A stretch of 64,000 bases of DNA from Devosia sp. Root635 (lineage in GTDB: Bacteria > Pseudomonadota > Alphaproteobacteria > Rhizobiales > Devosiaceae), in the NCBI RefSeq assembly GCF_001427605.1, contig NZ_LMGZ01000001.1, positions 182,281 through 246,280 of the forward strand, given 5' to 3'. The notes under the pieces were generated by a model. That model did no database searches, had not been told where the DNA came from, and worked only from the letters and a program-made list of their open reading frames with translations. Each line of letters starts with the position of its first letter. The first letter of the stretch is position 1. The position numbers and the translations under genes were made by a program. Shown in pieces: positions 35,040-46,282 of this stretch.

Positions 35040-36476
35040 ATGAGATCAGGGGGATGGATTGAGGTGAGGCGGCGCAGGCTTGTTCTGATCCTTGCAAATG
35101 TGGTGTGGCTGCTGGCCGTGCTTGGCCTGGCGGGCTGGACCCTGTCGAACGATGCACGCCGTGCCACCCGCATGAATGGCCTGGCAGCGGAAATGTCCAG
35201 CATTCAGGATGTCGACGCCGCCATCGCCAATTATGCGGCCCAGCTTGCCCGGTTCTTCCTCCTGGGCCGGGATCAGCAGGCCGATCTGCGCAGTGCCAGA
35301 TTGGCGATCGAGCGCGCCTTCGTCACGTTCGCCCAGACGGCCCGGACCCAGGTTGCGATAGCGATCGACGCGGACGAAACCCAGGACGCCTTGCGCGACG
35401 TCGAGAATGCGCGCCGCATGCTCGAGCTTTACCATGCCATCGACCAGGCCACCGCACGCGCCATTGTGCTCGATCGGGATCACCAGCCGGCGCAGGCCAT
35501 GACGGTCTATGAGGGCGAGGTGGACTTTCGCCTGTCCACCGAGTTTGCCGCTTTGCTCGACGATGCCCGTACCGGCGGCCAGACGCGGATCGACGCCGCC
35601 GGACGAACCGCTGCCGTGGCCCGCCAGCAGGCGCTGATCGCCTGGAGCCTTGCCGCGGCAAGCGGCGCGATCCTGCTCGGGCTGACCGCTCTTATGTTGT
35701 GGCGCAGGCCCTCACCCGCCGCCGACACTTTGGCGCAGGCCTACGAGGCCCGCGCCGAGGAGTTGCGGGACAGCAATCGGCGGCTGCGTGAAACCGACGC
35801 TCGGCGAGGGCAATTCCTCGCCGATGTCAGCCACGAACTGCGCACGCCCTTGACCATCCTGCGGGGCGAGGCCGACGTTGCGCTGTTGCCCAGGGCCGGG
35901 CCGGAGGAACAACGCCGGTCGCTTGAACGCATCCAGGACCAGGCAGAAGAGCTAGGGCAGCTCCTGGATGACCTGATCGCCTTTGCGCGTTTCGAAGGCG
36001 AGGCCCTTCCCCTGCACCTGGCGCCGGTGCTGCTCGGCGACTTGCTGGCCGCGGCCGTGGATGATGCGGAGGCCCTTGCCGAACCGCGCGAGGTGGTGCT
36101 GGACCTTTCAATGACCGCCCGAGGCGTGTGGGTTTCGGCGGAGGCCCGGCGGCTGAAGCAGGCGCTGATCATCGGCATCGACAATGCCATCAACCATTCG
36201 CCACCGGGCAGCACGGTCAAGGCGTCGCTTGCAGCCACCGAGGCGGGCGCGGAAATCCGGATATCGGACCAGGGTTCGGGTATTTCCGCCGAAGATGAGG
36301 AGCGGGTGTTCGACCGGTTCTATCGTGGCAGCGGCAGCACGGGTCTGGGCATCGGGCTTGCCATCGCCAAAGGCATTGTCGATCAACATTCTGGAACAAT
36401 CACATTGACCAATGACGATGAAGGCGGGGCCACACTGACCATCGTGTTGCCACTCCATGCCGGGCCATTGCCGTGA
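35040..36476 (+). CDS. Sensor histidine kinase
   Basis: 478-aa membrane kinase with helices at ~13-35 and ~195-215 around a ~160-residue periplasmic sensor domain. HisKA H-box DVSHELRTPL, N-box IDNAINHSPPG, and G-boxes DQGSGIS and GLGIGLAIAKG are intact. Start chosen at 35040 (MRSGGWIEVRRRR); an in-frame GTG at 35064 is an alternative. Its stop overlaps the response regulator start, so the pair acts together. May regulate the neighbouring PQQ region. Confidence 0.9.
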   Translation: MRSGGWIEVRRRRLVLILANVVWLLAVLGLAGWTLSNDARRATRMNGLAAEMSSIQDVDAAIANYAAQLARFFLLGRDQQADLRSARLAIERAFVTFAQTARTQVAIAIDADETQDALRDVENARRMLELYHAIDQATARAIVLDRDHQPAQAMTVYEGEVDFRLSTEFAALLDDARTGGQTRIDAAGRTAAVARQQALIAWSLAAASGAILLGLTALMLWRRPSPAADTLAQAYEARAEELRDSNRRLRETDARRGQFLADVSHELRTPLTILRGEADVALLPRAGPEEQRRSLERIQDQAEELGQLLDDLIAFARFEGEALPLHLAPVLLGDLLAAAVDDAEALAEPREVVLDLSMTARGVWVSAEARRLKQALIIGIDNAINHSPPGSTVKASLAATEAGAEIRISDQGSGISAEDEERVFDRFYRGSGSTGLGIGLAIAKGIVDQHSGTITLTNDDEGGATLTIVLPLHAGPLP

Positions 36477-37186
36477 AGATACTGGTGATCGAAGACGACC
36501 GGCGCATTGCCGCCTTCCTTGAGCGAGGGCTGTCGGCCGAGGGCTACCATGTCAGCGTGGAGCGGGACGGGCGGGACGGGCTCGAACGCGTTCGTGCGGA
36601 CCAGTTCGATCTGGTTATCCTCGACCGCATGCTGCCCTATGTGGATGGGCTCGAAGTGTGCCGCGTCATCCGCGAGGAGCAATTGCCGGTCACGGTACTG
36701 ATGCTGACCGCAAAGGACAGCCTGCAGGACAAGATCGAGGGCCTCAAAGGCGGCGCGGACGATTACCTCACCAAGCCATTCGCCTTCGACGAACTGCTGG
36801 CGCGCATCGTCGCCCTGCGCCGGCGCAATCTCGGCCACGATCACTCCCGACAAATCCGGGTCGGCGATCTCGTGCTTGATCCCGCCGCCCATCGCGTCAC
36901 CAAAGCCGGCGAGCCGTTGCAACTGACCCTGCGCGAATTCGAACTGCTGGCCTATCTCATGGCCAATGCCGACAAGGTCGTCAGCCGACAGCGGCTGCTG
37001 AACAGTGTCTGGGACTATGGCTACGATCCCGGCACCAAGATCGTCGATGTCTATATCCGCTACCTGCGCAGGAAGATCGACCTTCCCAACGGCCCCTCGC
37101 TGATCCAGACCGTGCGGGGCGTCGGCTATATGATGTCGCGGCCGGACGAGGCTTTCTCTCCAAATTCTAACCAGGGCCTCAATTGA
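36473..37186 (+). CDS. OmpR-family response regulator
   Basis: 237-aa regulator: receiver domain with phospho-acceptor Asp in LVILDRMLPY (~51) and Lys in YLTKPF, and a C-terminal winged-helix DNA-binding domain (LTLREFELLAYLM). Starts at GTG overlapping the kinase stop by 4 nt. Partner of the upstream kinase. Confidence 0.93.
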   Translation: MKILVIEDDRRIAAFLERGLSAEGYHVSVERDGRDGLERVRADQFDLVILDRMLPYVDGLEVCRVIREEQLPVTVLMLTAKDSLQDKIEGLKGGADDYLTKPFAFDELLARIVALRRRNLGHDHSRQIRVGDLVLDPAAHRVTKAGEPLQLTLREFELLAYLMANADKVVSRQRLLNSVWDYGYDPGTKIVDVYIRYLRRKIDLPNGPSLIQTVRGVGYMMSRPDEAFSPNSNQGLN

Positions 37187-37255
37187 GGCTAACCTGGTAC
37201 GCGTAGCATCGCTCCCCAGTGGCAGGCCCGTCGCCTGCAGCGATGGAGTGACGCT

Positions 37256-37450
37256 ATGGACGAATGGCCCCCGGTTCGCTGCCCCCGCTTCGATGGCGAA
37301 CGCCTGGAGAGCTACCGCCGGCGCGTCGAGCAGGTCACGGAGATCGTGACCAAGTTCCGACGTGGCCTCTATTCGGCCGAGGTCGCCGACGAAATGGAAG
37401 CCCTGCTCGACCGCCTCCGCTCGCCCGAGCTCGCAGAAGAACAGGCCTAG
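37256..37450 (+). CDS. Small acidic helical protein, unknown
   Basis: 64-aa protein, mostly alpha-helical and charged, without membrane segment. GGAG occurs upstream of its ATG at usable distance. Not recognised. It lies between the two-component system and the convergent Gfo/Idh gene with no overlap; codon use is like neighbours, so it is probably real. Confidence 0.5.
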   Translation: MDEWPPVRCPRFDGERLESYRRRVEQVTEIVTKFRRGLYSAEVADEMEALLDRLRSPELAEEQA

Positions 37451-37460
37451 ACGCCCGACG

Positions 37461-38468
37461 TCAGCTTCCTACCCGGACCCAGCCGCCGCTCCGTTCGCTC
37501 TCGATGATCGCGTCGAGTACGCTCATGGACCGGATCGCGTCCTCGACATCGTAGGGCAAGGCCTGGCGACCCAAAACCGCCAAGGCGAAGGCCTCGGCCA
37601 TGTCGGCATATTGATCGCTGGGCGGGATGATTTCGCGGCGCGACAGGTGGCCATCGACACTGTGGCCGGAATCGATGGTGAGTGCCGTCGCCTCGCCCTG
37701 GCGCGGGGTGAACGGCACGCAAATCTCCGCACGAGCCCTGGTGCCGAGTATGTGTATCGACTGGTTGCGGCTCAACTGGGTGGACACCATGAAGACCATC
37801 TGACGGCCATCCCCGAAATCGGCAATGATGCTGGCCTGCCTGTCGGTTCCGAAGGTGGGATCGCGGTCGACCAGCGCCACGACGCGCAACGGTTCGGCCT
37901 CGAAGAAGAAGCGGCCGCTGGTTACGGCATAGCCACCGATGTCCAGCAGGGCCCCGCCCCCGGTGTCGGGCCGGTTGCGGATATTGTCGGGTTTGACATT
38001 GTGGTAGTTGAAGGTGGCGCTGATCCCGCGGACCGTGCCGAGTTCGCCCGAGCGCACGATCTCGCGCATGCGCAGCCATTGGCCGTGGAAGCGCACCATG
38101 AAGCCTTCCATGATCAGGCGGTCCGCCCTGGCGCCGCGCAGCTTGCCGGCCTCGTCGGCAGTGATGGCGATGGGCTTTTCGCACAGCACATGCTTGCCGG
38201 CGGCATTGGCGGCCAGGGTCAGCTCGACATGCAGGTGGTTGGGCAGCGGGTTGTATATGGCGTCGATTTCCGGATCGGCCAGCAGCGCCTCATAGGATCC
38301 GTAGGCCTTGCCGATCCCCAGCGCCTGGGCGGCGGCGCGTGACCTGCCCAGGTCGCGCGAGGCGATGGCGACGACCTCTGAATGCGGAGATTTCCGGATG
38401 GCGGGAATGACTTTGGTCAAACCGATATTGGCGGTCGACAGAATACCCCAGCGCACCTTGCCGGACAT
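37461..38468 (-). CDS. Gfo/Idh/MocA family oxidoreductase (A)
   Basis: 335-aa NAD(P)-dependent sugar or cyclitol dehydrogenase. N-terminal Rossmann fold (WGILSTANIG), signature CEKPIAIT with the catalytic Lys, and the C-terminal alpha/beta domain. Last gene of the ten-gene operon from 50402. Probably oxidises the ring-hydroxyl of an imported sugar derivative; exact substrate unknown. Confidence 0.9.
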   Translation of the reverse strand: MSGKVRWGILSTANIGLTKVIPAIRKSPHSEVVAIASRDLGRSRAAAQALGIGKAYGSYEALLADPEIDAIYNPLPNHLHVELTLAANAAGKHVLCEKPIAITADEAGKLRGARADRLIMEGFMVRFHGQWLRMREIVRSGELGTVRGISATFNYHNVKPDNIRNRPDTGGGALLDIGGYAVTSGRFFFEAEPLRVVALVDRDPTFGTDRQASIIADFGDGRQMVFMVSTQLSRNQSIHILGTRARAEICVPFTPRQGEATALTIDSGHSVDGHLSRREIIPPSDQYADMAEAFALAVLGRQALPYDVEDAIRSMSVLDAIIESERSGGWVRVGS

Positions 38469-38484
38469 GCGTCTCTCCGTCCGT

Positions 38485-39342
38485 TCAGGGTGCGAGGGTC
38501 TTGATCAGGGCCGAGTGATCCTCGTCGCCCAGCCCTTCGGCCAAAGCCTTGTTCATCAACTGCTGCAGGCTGGCCGAATGCGGCAGGTAGAGGTCGAGCG
38601 CCTTGGCGGCCTCCATGGCGAGGCCGATATCCTTGCGATGCAGGCGGATGCGGAAGCCGGGATCGAAGGTGCCCTTGACCATGCGGTCGCCATGGACTTC
38701 GAGAATGCGCGACGCGGCAAAGCCCCCCATCAGGGCCTCGCGCACCTTGGCCGGATCGGCCCCGGCCGCCTTGGCCAGCGACAGGCCCTCGGCCACCGCC
38801 TCGATGGTGAGCCCGACGATGACCTGGTTGACCACCTTGGCCGTCTGCCCGGCCCCGACCTCGCCGATGCGGGTGATGTTCTTGCCCATCAGGTCCAGCA
38901 GCGGCCGGGCACGGTCGAAATCGGCTTCCGACGCGCCAACCATGATGGTGAGCGACGCCGCCTTGGCGCCGACCTCGCCCCCCGAGACGGGAGCATCGAC
39001 ATAGCCGGCGCCGCGTTCGGCGATACGGGCGGCGAAGCCCTTGGTGGCCACGGGCGAAATCGAACTCATGTCGATCACCAGCTTGCCGGCCGAAAGACCT
39101 TGGGCAACGCCATCGGCGCCGAACAGCACTGCCTCCACATCCGGCGTATCGGGCACCATGAGGATGACGATATCCGTCGCCTCGGCAACGGCCCGCGCAC
39201 TATCCAGCGCCCTGCCCCCCGCTTCGACGAGATGGTGGGATACATCCTTGACCCGGTGGAGATAGACCTCGTGTCCGGCGGCGATCAGGTGGCCCGCCAT
39301 GGGGCGCCCCATGACGCCCAGGCCGATGAAACCGATCTTCAT
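38485..39342 (-). CDS. garR: 2-hydroxy-3-oxopropionate (tartronate semialdehyde) reductase
   Basis: 285-aa beta-hydroxyacid dehydrogenase family member. N-terminal GFIGLGVMGRPMAGHL binds NAD(P)H, DAPVSGGEVGA is the substrate motif, and the catalytic Lys is in GQTAKVVNQ. Immediately follows hydroxypyruvate isomerase (ATGA overlap), which supports tartronate semialdehyde reduction to D-glycerate. The start at 39342 drops five residues from the longest frame. A 3-hydroxyisobutyrate dehydrogenase remains possible from sequence alone. Confidence 0.88.
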   Translation of the reverse strand: MKIGFIGLGVMGRPMAGHLIAAGHEVYLHRVKDVSHHLVEAGGRALDSARAVAEATDIVILMVPDTPDVEAVLFGADGVAQGLSAGKLVIDMSSISPVATKGFAARIAERGAGYVDAPVSGGEVGAKAASLTIMVGASEADFDRARPLLDLMGKNITRIGEVGAGQTAKVVNQVIVGLTIEAVAEGLSLAKAAGADPAKVREALMGGFAASRILEVHGDRMVKGTFDPGFRIRLHRKDIGLAMEAAKALDLYLPHSASLQQLMNKALAEGLGDEDHSALIKTLAP

Positions 39343-40124
39343 GCGCGTATGCTCCAATCCTTGAACCAGCCCAGCCCGGCGCTGGTGCCGGCCAGGGGCT
39401 TATATTCGGCGCCCACCCAGCCGGTGTAACCGGCTTCGTCCAGCGCCTTGAAGATATTGGCGTAGTTGATCTCACCGGTCCCCGGCTCGTTGCGGCCGGG
39501 ATTGTCGGCAATCTGCACATGGGCGATGCGCGCTTGCAGCCGCCTGAAGGTCGGCAGCAGGTCACCCTGCACCACCTGCATGTGGTAGAAATCATATTGC
39601 AGGTAGAGGTTGTCATGGCCGACGGCGGCGGCGATACGCTCGTAGTCGTCGGTGGAATTGACGAGGAAACCCGGAATATCGCGGGTATTGATCGGCTCCA
39701 GCAGCAGCTTGATGCCGACGGATGCCAGGCGCGGCGCGGCATAGCGCAGATTGTCGATCAGCACCGCCTCGAGCGCGGCGCGATCATGACCCGCCGGAGC
39801 GATGCCGGCGAGGCAGTTGACCTGCTGGCAACCGGTGGCCTCGGCATAGGCAATGGCTGTGTCTATCCCCTGGCGAAACGCCTCGACCCGATGTGGGTGG
39901 CAGGCAATGCCGCGCTCTCCCGCCGCCCAGTCGCCGGCCGGCAGGTTGAACAAGGCCTGGGCCAGCCCGTTCTCGGCCAGCACGGCCTTGAGATGGGCCG
40001 GGTCCTGGTCATAGGCGCCGACATATTCCACCGCGCCGAACCCATCTTTCGCCGCCGCCGCGAAACGGTCGAGAAACGGCAGGTCCGGATAGAGCATGGA
40101 GATATTGGCGGAAAAGCGCGGCAT
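39339..40124 (-). CDS. hyi: Hydroxypyruvate isomerase
   Basis: 261-aa TIM-barrel isomerase of the AP endonuclease 2-like superfamily interconverting hydroxypyruvate and tartronate semialdehyde. The start MPRFSANISMLYPDLPFLDR and metal ligands in LLLEPINTRDIPGF and QYDFYHMQ match Hyi. Coupled to the downstream reductase gene. No glyoxylate carboligase (gcl) is seen nearby, so it may serve sugar-acid breakdown. Confidence 0.9.
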   Translation of the reverse strand: MPRFSANISMLYPDLPFLDRFAAAAKDGFGAVEYVGAYDQDPAHLKAVLAENGLAQALFNLPAGDWAAGERGIACHPHRVEAFRQGIDTAIAYAEATGCQQVNCLAGIAPAGHDRAALEAVLIDNLRYAAPRLASVGIKLLLEPINTRDIPGFLVNSTDDYERIAAAVGHDNLYLQYDFYHMQVVQGDLLPTFRRLQARIAHVQIADNPGRNEPGTGEINYANIFKALDEAGYTGWVGAEYKPLAGTSAGLGWFKDWSIRA

Positions 40125-40127
40125 CGC

Positions 40128-41042
40128 TCAGGCTCCCTTGAGCGGGCCAGGATAGCGCGTGAAATCGCCGCCCCGGCACACCTTGAGATAGTTGAGCGCG
40201 TGGACCTGGCCGACCATTTCCAGTTCCTCGCGATAGACCGGATCGTGCCAGCCCTCGATATCGATGGAACCCGACCAGCCGGCCAGGCGCAGCTCGGAGA
40301 TCACATCGGTCCAGTTGGTGTCGCCGAAGCCGGGCGTCCGCATCCACACGGCCTTTTCCTTGCCACCATAGCCCTGCGACTTGATGACGTCCCAGCGAAT
40401 GGTCGCGTCCTTGCCATGCACGTGGAAGAATTTGTGGGCCCATTTGCGGATCTGCGGCAGCGGGTCGATCAGATAGACCATCTGGTGGCACGGCTCCCAT
40501 TCGAGGCCCAGATTGTCCTCGGGCACCTCGTTGAACATCAGCTCCCACGCATCGGGATTGTGGGCGATGTTCCAGTCGCCGCTTTCCCAATTGCCGCGCA
40601 TGGAGCAGTTCTCGAAGGCGATCCTGACGCCCTTGTCGGCAGCACGCTTCGACAGCTCGGACCACACCTTCCGGAACTGGGGCAGGCTTTCCTCGATGGG
40701 CCGATTGCGGATGCGGCCGGTGAAGCCGGCGACACAGGTGGCGCCGAAGTGGTGCGCATTGTCGATCAGGGCTTCCCAGCCGCGCAGGGTGTCGATGTCC
40801 TTGGGCTGTTCTTCCAGCGGATTGCCGAACATGCCCAGCGTCGACATGGTGACGTCGCGGTCCCCGATCACATCCTTGAGCCGCTTGGCCAGTTCGGGCA
40901 GGTCCTTGTTCACGATCTGCCAGAAATAGGGCTCGATGCTCTCGAAGCCATGCGGCAGGATGTCCTTGAGATACCCCACCGGATCGGGCTCGTGCCCGCG
41001 GATCATGGTGCCGATGCGGATGGCCTTGGGGTCGATGCTCAT
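40128..41042 (-). CDS. Sugar phosphate isomerase/epimerase family protein
   Basis: 304-aa xylose-isomerase-like TIM-barrel protein (AP endonuclease 2 family) with metal-ligand motifs FENCSMRG, EWEPCHQM and FHVHGKD. Substrate unknown; related proteins act on keto-inositols or keto-sugars. Starts 9 nt after the Gfo/Idh gene stop and ends 3 nt before hyi. Confidence 0.88.
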   Translation of the reverse strand: MSIDPKAIRIGTMIRGHEPDPVGYLKDILPHGFESIEPYFWQIVNKDLPELAKRLKDVIGDRDVTMSTLGMFGNPLEEQPKDIDTLRGWEALIDNAHHFGATCVAGFTGRIRNRPIEESLPQFRKVWSELSKRAADKGVRIAFENCSMRGNWESGDWNIAHNPDAWELMFNEVPEDNLGLEWEPCHQMVYLIDPLPQIRKWAHKFFHVHGKDATIRWDVIKSQGYGGKEKAVWMRTPGFGDTNWTDVISELRLAGWSGSIDIEGWHDPVYREELEMVGQVHALNYLKVCRGGDFTRYPGPLKGA

Positions 41043-41051
41043 GACTGTCTC

Positions 41052-42080
41052 CTAGATGACGATTTCGACGCGCCCGCCCTGCCCGACGCTGTCGATGGCG
41101 CCGAGAACCATGGCGAGGCTCTTGATGTTTTCGTGGCCGACCGTTTCGGGCACGGGTCCGCCGCGCGTGGCGGCGATGAAGTCGGTGATGACGCCCAGAT
41201 GGCCGCCGATGCGGTCGGCCGGATCGAGCACCGGAATGGCGACAGGCTCGACGGCGGGGAGCAACTGGCCGGCGCCCGGAACGCTGCGCTCGGCGCGGAT
41301 ATCGTCGGCGCCGTCCCAGACCACGCTGCCGGCCGTGCCGACGATGCGCCAGGCGCTCTCCCAGCTCGTGCGCAGGCCGGGCGCGCACCACGAGCCGCGA
41401 TAGGTGAAGACGGCGCCGCCGGCGAAGCGGAAGCTGGCAAGCGCCGAGGAGCCCTCGCGATACCAACTGCCGGCCGGGTTCCACTCTTCGGCATAGACCG
41501 AGCTTGCCGCGTCATCGGCAACGAAGCGCGCGGCGTCGAAGGTGTGGATGGCCATGTCGAGCAGCAGCACATGGGCCATCTGCTCGCGGAACCCGCCGAA
41601 ATGGGGATCGAGGAAAAAGTCGCAGTGAATGGCTGTCAGTTCGCCGATGGCGCCGGAAGCGACCAGCCGGCGGATACGCCGGAGCTGGGCCAGATAGCGC
41701 CGGTTCTGCACGACGACATGGAGACGGTCGGCCGCCCTGGCGCGTGCGACCAGGTCGCGGGCCTGTTCCATGGTCTCGGCCATGGGCTTTTCCGACAGCA
41801 CATGCGCGCCGGCCGCGAGCGCTGTCGAGACGATCTCGTGCCGTGCCGCCGGAATGGCGACGTCGAGCACGATATCCGGCGTCAGCCGCGCCAGCATGGC
41901 CTTGAGATCGGTGCCGATTTCGGGCGCTATGCCCTGCTCCTCGGCGCGTTTTTCGGCATTGGCGGGATAGATATCGACGATGCCGACAATGTCGACGCCG
42001 CCAATGGTCCTGATGGCGTCGAGCCATTTGCGGCTCATGGCGCCGGCGCCGGCAAGCACGGCTTTCTGATGGGTGGTCAT
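41052..42080 (-). CDS. Gfo/Idh/MocA family oxidoreductase (B)
   Basis: 342-aa dehydrogenase paralogous to the gene at 37461. Rossmann start KAVLAGAGAMSRKW, catalytic Lys in LSEKPMAETM and His in DMAIHTFDAARF. Sequence differs strongly from copy A, so the two probably act on successive or different substrates of one pathway. Confidence 0.9.
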   Translation of the reverse strand: MTTHQKAVLAGAGAMSRKWLDAIRTIGGVDIVGIVDIYPANAEKRAEEQGIAPEIGTDLKAMLARLTPDIVLDVAIPAARHEIVSTALAAGAHVLSEKPMAETMEQARDLVARARAADRLHVVVQNRRYLAQLRRIRRLVASGAIGELTAIHCDFFLDPHFGGFREQMAHVLLLDMAIHTFDAARFVADDAASSVYAEEWNPAGSWYREGSSALASFRFAGGAVFTYRGSWCAPGLRTSWESAWRIVGTAGSVVWDGADDIRAERSVPGAGQLLPAVEPVAIPVLDPADRIGGHLGVITDFIAATRGGPVPETVGHENIKSLAMVLGAIDSVGQGGRVEIVI

Positions 42081-42084
42081 GGTC

Positions 42085-43791
<1,707 letters not shown>

Positions 43792-43801
43792 GGTCGTCTC
43801 C

Positions 43802-44968
43802 TCAGCTTTCATAGGGATCGGCGGCATCGCGCAGGCCGTCGCCGAAGAAGTTGAAGGAGAGCACCGCGATGACCACGGCCAGGCTCGGCCAGATCAGCAG
43901 CCACGGCGCGGTGGAGATGGAGCGGATATTCTGGGCATCCTGCAGCAGCACGCCCCAACTCACGACCGGCGCCTTGAGGCCGACGCCGAGGAAGGACAGC
44001 GAGGTTTCGGCGATGATCATCGAGGGCACGGCCAGCGTCACCACGGCCAGGATATGGCTGGTGAGCGAGGGCAGGATATGCCGGAAGATCACCCGCCGCT
44101 CGCTCGATCCATCGAGCTTGGCGGCGGTGACGAAATCCTCGTTGCGCAGGGCGAAGAAGCGGCCGCGCACTTCGCGGGCAAGGCCGGTCCAGCCCAGCAG
44201 CGATACGATGACGGTGATGACGAAATAGACCTGCACCGGCGACCAGGTGAGCGGGATGGCCGCGGCAAGGCCGAGCCAGAGGGGAATTGTGGGCATGGCG
44301 CTCACCACCTCGATGATGCGCTGCACCACCGTATCTATCCAGCCGCCGAAATAGCCCGAAATGCTGCCGAGCACGACGCCCAGCATGAGCGACAGGCAGA
44401 CGCCGATCAGCCCGATCGACATGGAAATGCGGGTGCCGTAGATGAGCCGGCTCAACAAGTCGCGCCCCAGGCGGTCGGCGCCGAGCAGGTACATGGGCTG
44501 GGTGGGATCGAGCGGCCCCATCAGGTGGCGGTTGCTCTCGAAAAGCCCCCAGAACTTGTATGCCGGTCCCTCGACGAAAAAGCCGATGGGCACGACGATC
44601 GAGTCATCGACCACAAAGGTTCGGCGCAGGGCTTCCTGGTCGATCTCGACCTTGTAGCCCTTGATATGCGGCTGGAACGTGCCCTCGGGCGTGAACAGGC
44701 CGATGCTCTGGGGCGGGGCATAGGTGAACTGGGCCCGGCTGGTATCGGGCAGGCCCGGCGCCAGAAATTCGGCAAGGGCGGCGACCAGATAGAGCGCCAG
44801 GATCACCCCGCCACAGAACACGGCCAGTTTCTGGGCCAGGAATTTGCGGGCGATGAGCGTCCATTGGCCGGCCGCGGCGTCCGATGTCGGGGCGAGACCG
44901 GGCTTGAGGCCGCTGATGGCGGGGCCATCTTCGAGCACGGCGTCGTCGAGGCTGGGGGTCATGGTCAT
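43802..44968 (-). CDS. ABC transporter permease (DppC/OppC type)
   Basis: 388-aa permease, longer than usual OppC because of a soluble insertion (~80-150) after the first helix. The remaining permease domain has GADRLGRDLLSRLIYGTR and the EAA loop. Pairs with the permease at 44978. Confidence 0.92.
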   Translation of the reverse strand: MTMTPSLDDAVLEDGPAISGLKPGLAPTSDAAAGQWTLIARKFLAQKLAVFCGGVILALYLVAALAEFLAPGLPDTSRAQFTYAPPQSIGLFTPEGTFQPHIKGYKVEIDQEALRRTFVVDDSIVVPIGFFVEGPAYKFWGLFESNRHLMGPLDPTQPMYLLGADRLGRDLLSRLIYGTRISMSIGLIGVCLSLMLGVVLGSISGYFGGWIDTVVQRIIEVVSAMPTIPLWLGLAAAIPLTWSPVQVYFVITVIVSLLGWTGLAREVRGRFFALRNEDFVTAAKLDGSSERRVIFRHILPSLTSHILAVVTLAVPSMIIAETSLSFLGVGLKAPVVSWGVLLQDAQNIRSISTAPWLLIWPSLAVVIAVLSFNFFGDGLRDAADPYES

Positions 44969-44977
44969 GCCGGCACC

Positions 44978-45964
44978 TCAGTTGAAGCGAATGCGCGGAT
45001 CGAGCAGCGCGAGCAGGATGTCGGATACCAGCATGCCCGCCAGGGTCAGCACGCTGAGCAACAGGATGAAGCTGCCGGCCAGATACATGTCCTGGGCCAC
45101 CAGCGCCCGCAGCAGCAGCGGCCCGGCCGTGGGCAGGTTGAGCACGATGGCGGTGATGGTGACGCCGGACACCAGCTCGGGCAGCACCCAGCCAATAGCC
45201 GAGACGAAGGGGTTGAGCGCGATGCGCACCGGGTATTTCACGATCACCTTGTATTCGGGCAGGCCCTTGGCGCGCGCCGTGGTGACATAGGGCTTGGCAA
45301 GTTCATCGGTGAGATTGGCCCGCAGGATGCGGATCATTGCGGCAGTACCAGACGTGCCGATGACAATGATGGGAATCCACAGATGCATGATGAGATCCCA
45401 GAGCTTGGCCCAGCTCCAGGGGGCATCGACATATTCGGGAGAATAGAGCCCGCCCACCGACTGGCCGAACACGCGGAACGAGACATACATCAGCGTCAGC
45501 GCGAAGATGAAATTGGGCACGGCCAAGCCGATGAAACCCAGGAAGGTGAAAACATAGTCGCCCACCGAATGGCGCCGCACGGCCGAGTAGATGCCGATGG
45601 GCAACGACACCGCCCAGACGAAGAGCAGCGCGGCAAAGGAAAGCGCCAGCGTCGAACCCATGCGCGACCAGATCACTTCGGCGACCGGCTGGTTCCATTC
45701 GAAGGAAAAGCCGAAATCGCCCCGGAACAGGATGCCGGCCATCCACTTGCCATATTGCAGCCAGATGGGCTGATCGAGGCCGTATTGCGAGCGCAAGCGC
45801 TCGACGGTGGCCGCGTCGATCGGCGCCCCACCATCGGCTAGGGTCGACATGAGCGAGGTGAGGTAGTCACCCGGCGGCAGTTGGATGATGGCGAACGAAA
45901 TGATCGACATGCCGATCAGCGTCGGGATCATGTAGACCAGCCGCTTCAAAATATAGCTCAGCAC
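44978..45964 (-). CDS. ABC transporter permease (DppB/OppB type)
   Basis: 328-aa permease starting at GTG (VLSYILKRLVYMIPTLIG) with the strong Shine-Dalgarno GAGGAGGAGAGG. Typical OppB N-terminus and the DPRIRF ending. Separated from the glycosidase upstream by 318 nt of repeats without a gene. Confidence 0.92.
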   Translation of the reverse strand: MLSYILKRLVYMIPTLIGMSIISFAIIQLPPGDYLTSLMSTLADGGAPIDAATVERLRSQYGLDQPIWLQYGKWMAGILFRGDFGFSFEWNQPVAEVIWSRMGSTLALSFAALLFVWAVSLPIGIYSAVRRHSVGDYVFTFLGFIGLAVPNFIFALTLMYVSFRVFGQSVGGLYSPEYVDAPWSWAKLWDLIMHLWIPIIVIGTSGTAAMIRILRANLTDELAKPYVTTARAKGLPEYKVIVKYPVRIALNPFVSAIGWVLPELVSGVTITAIVLNLPTAGPLLLRALVAQDMYLAGSFILLLSVLTLAGMLVSDILLALLDPRIRFN

Positions 45965-46035
45965 GACGACCTCTCCTCCTCGGGCTTTGCGCGCATCATC
46001 GGCTCCTTCGCCTCCCACCCCGACTCAGGGTTCGG

Positions 46036-46250
46036 CCACCCCTCACCCCTTGTGGGAGAGGGTGGAAATCCGCGTCCAGCGGATTTCCGGGTGAGGGGGT
46101 ACCGCGCCATCCCATGCTTCAATGTCGGCGGATGGCTCAGTGCCCCCTCATCCGCCCTTCGGGCACCTTCTCCCACAAGGGGAGAAGGGAAAGAGGCCAA
46201 CCCCAGCGCGCAAGGCGAACACTCTCCCTCAAGGGAGAGGGTGGGATGGA
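46036..46250. repeat. REP-like palindromic cluster between permease and glycosidase genes
   Basis: Almost the whole 318-nt gap (45965-46282) is palindromic. Blocks include CCTCACCCCTTGTGGGAGAG, TTCTCCCACAAGGGGAGAA and CTCTCCCTCAAGGGAGAG. The middle block matches the element at 8475. No gene seen. Probably lowers or separates expression between glycosidase and transporter. Confidence 0.8.
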
Positions 46251-46282
46251 GCCGCACCGCTTCCGCGCATATCTGCAACACA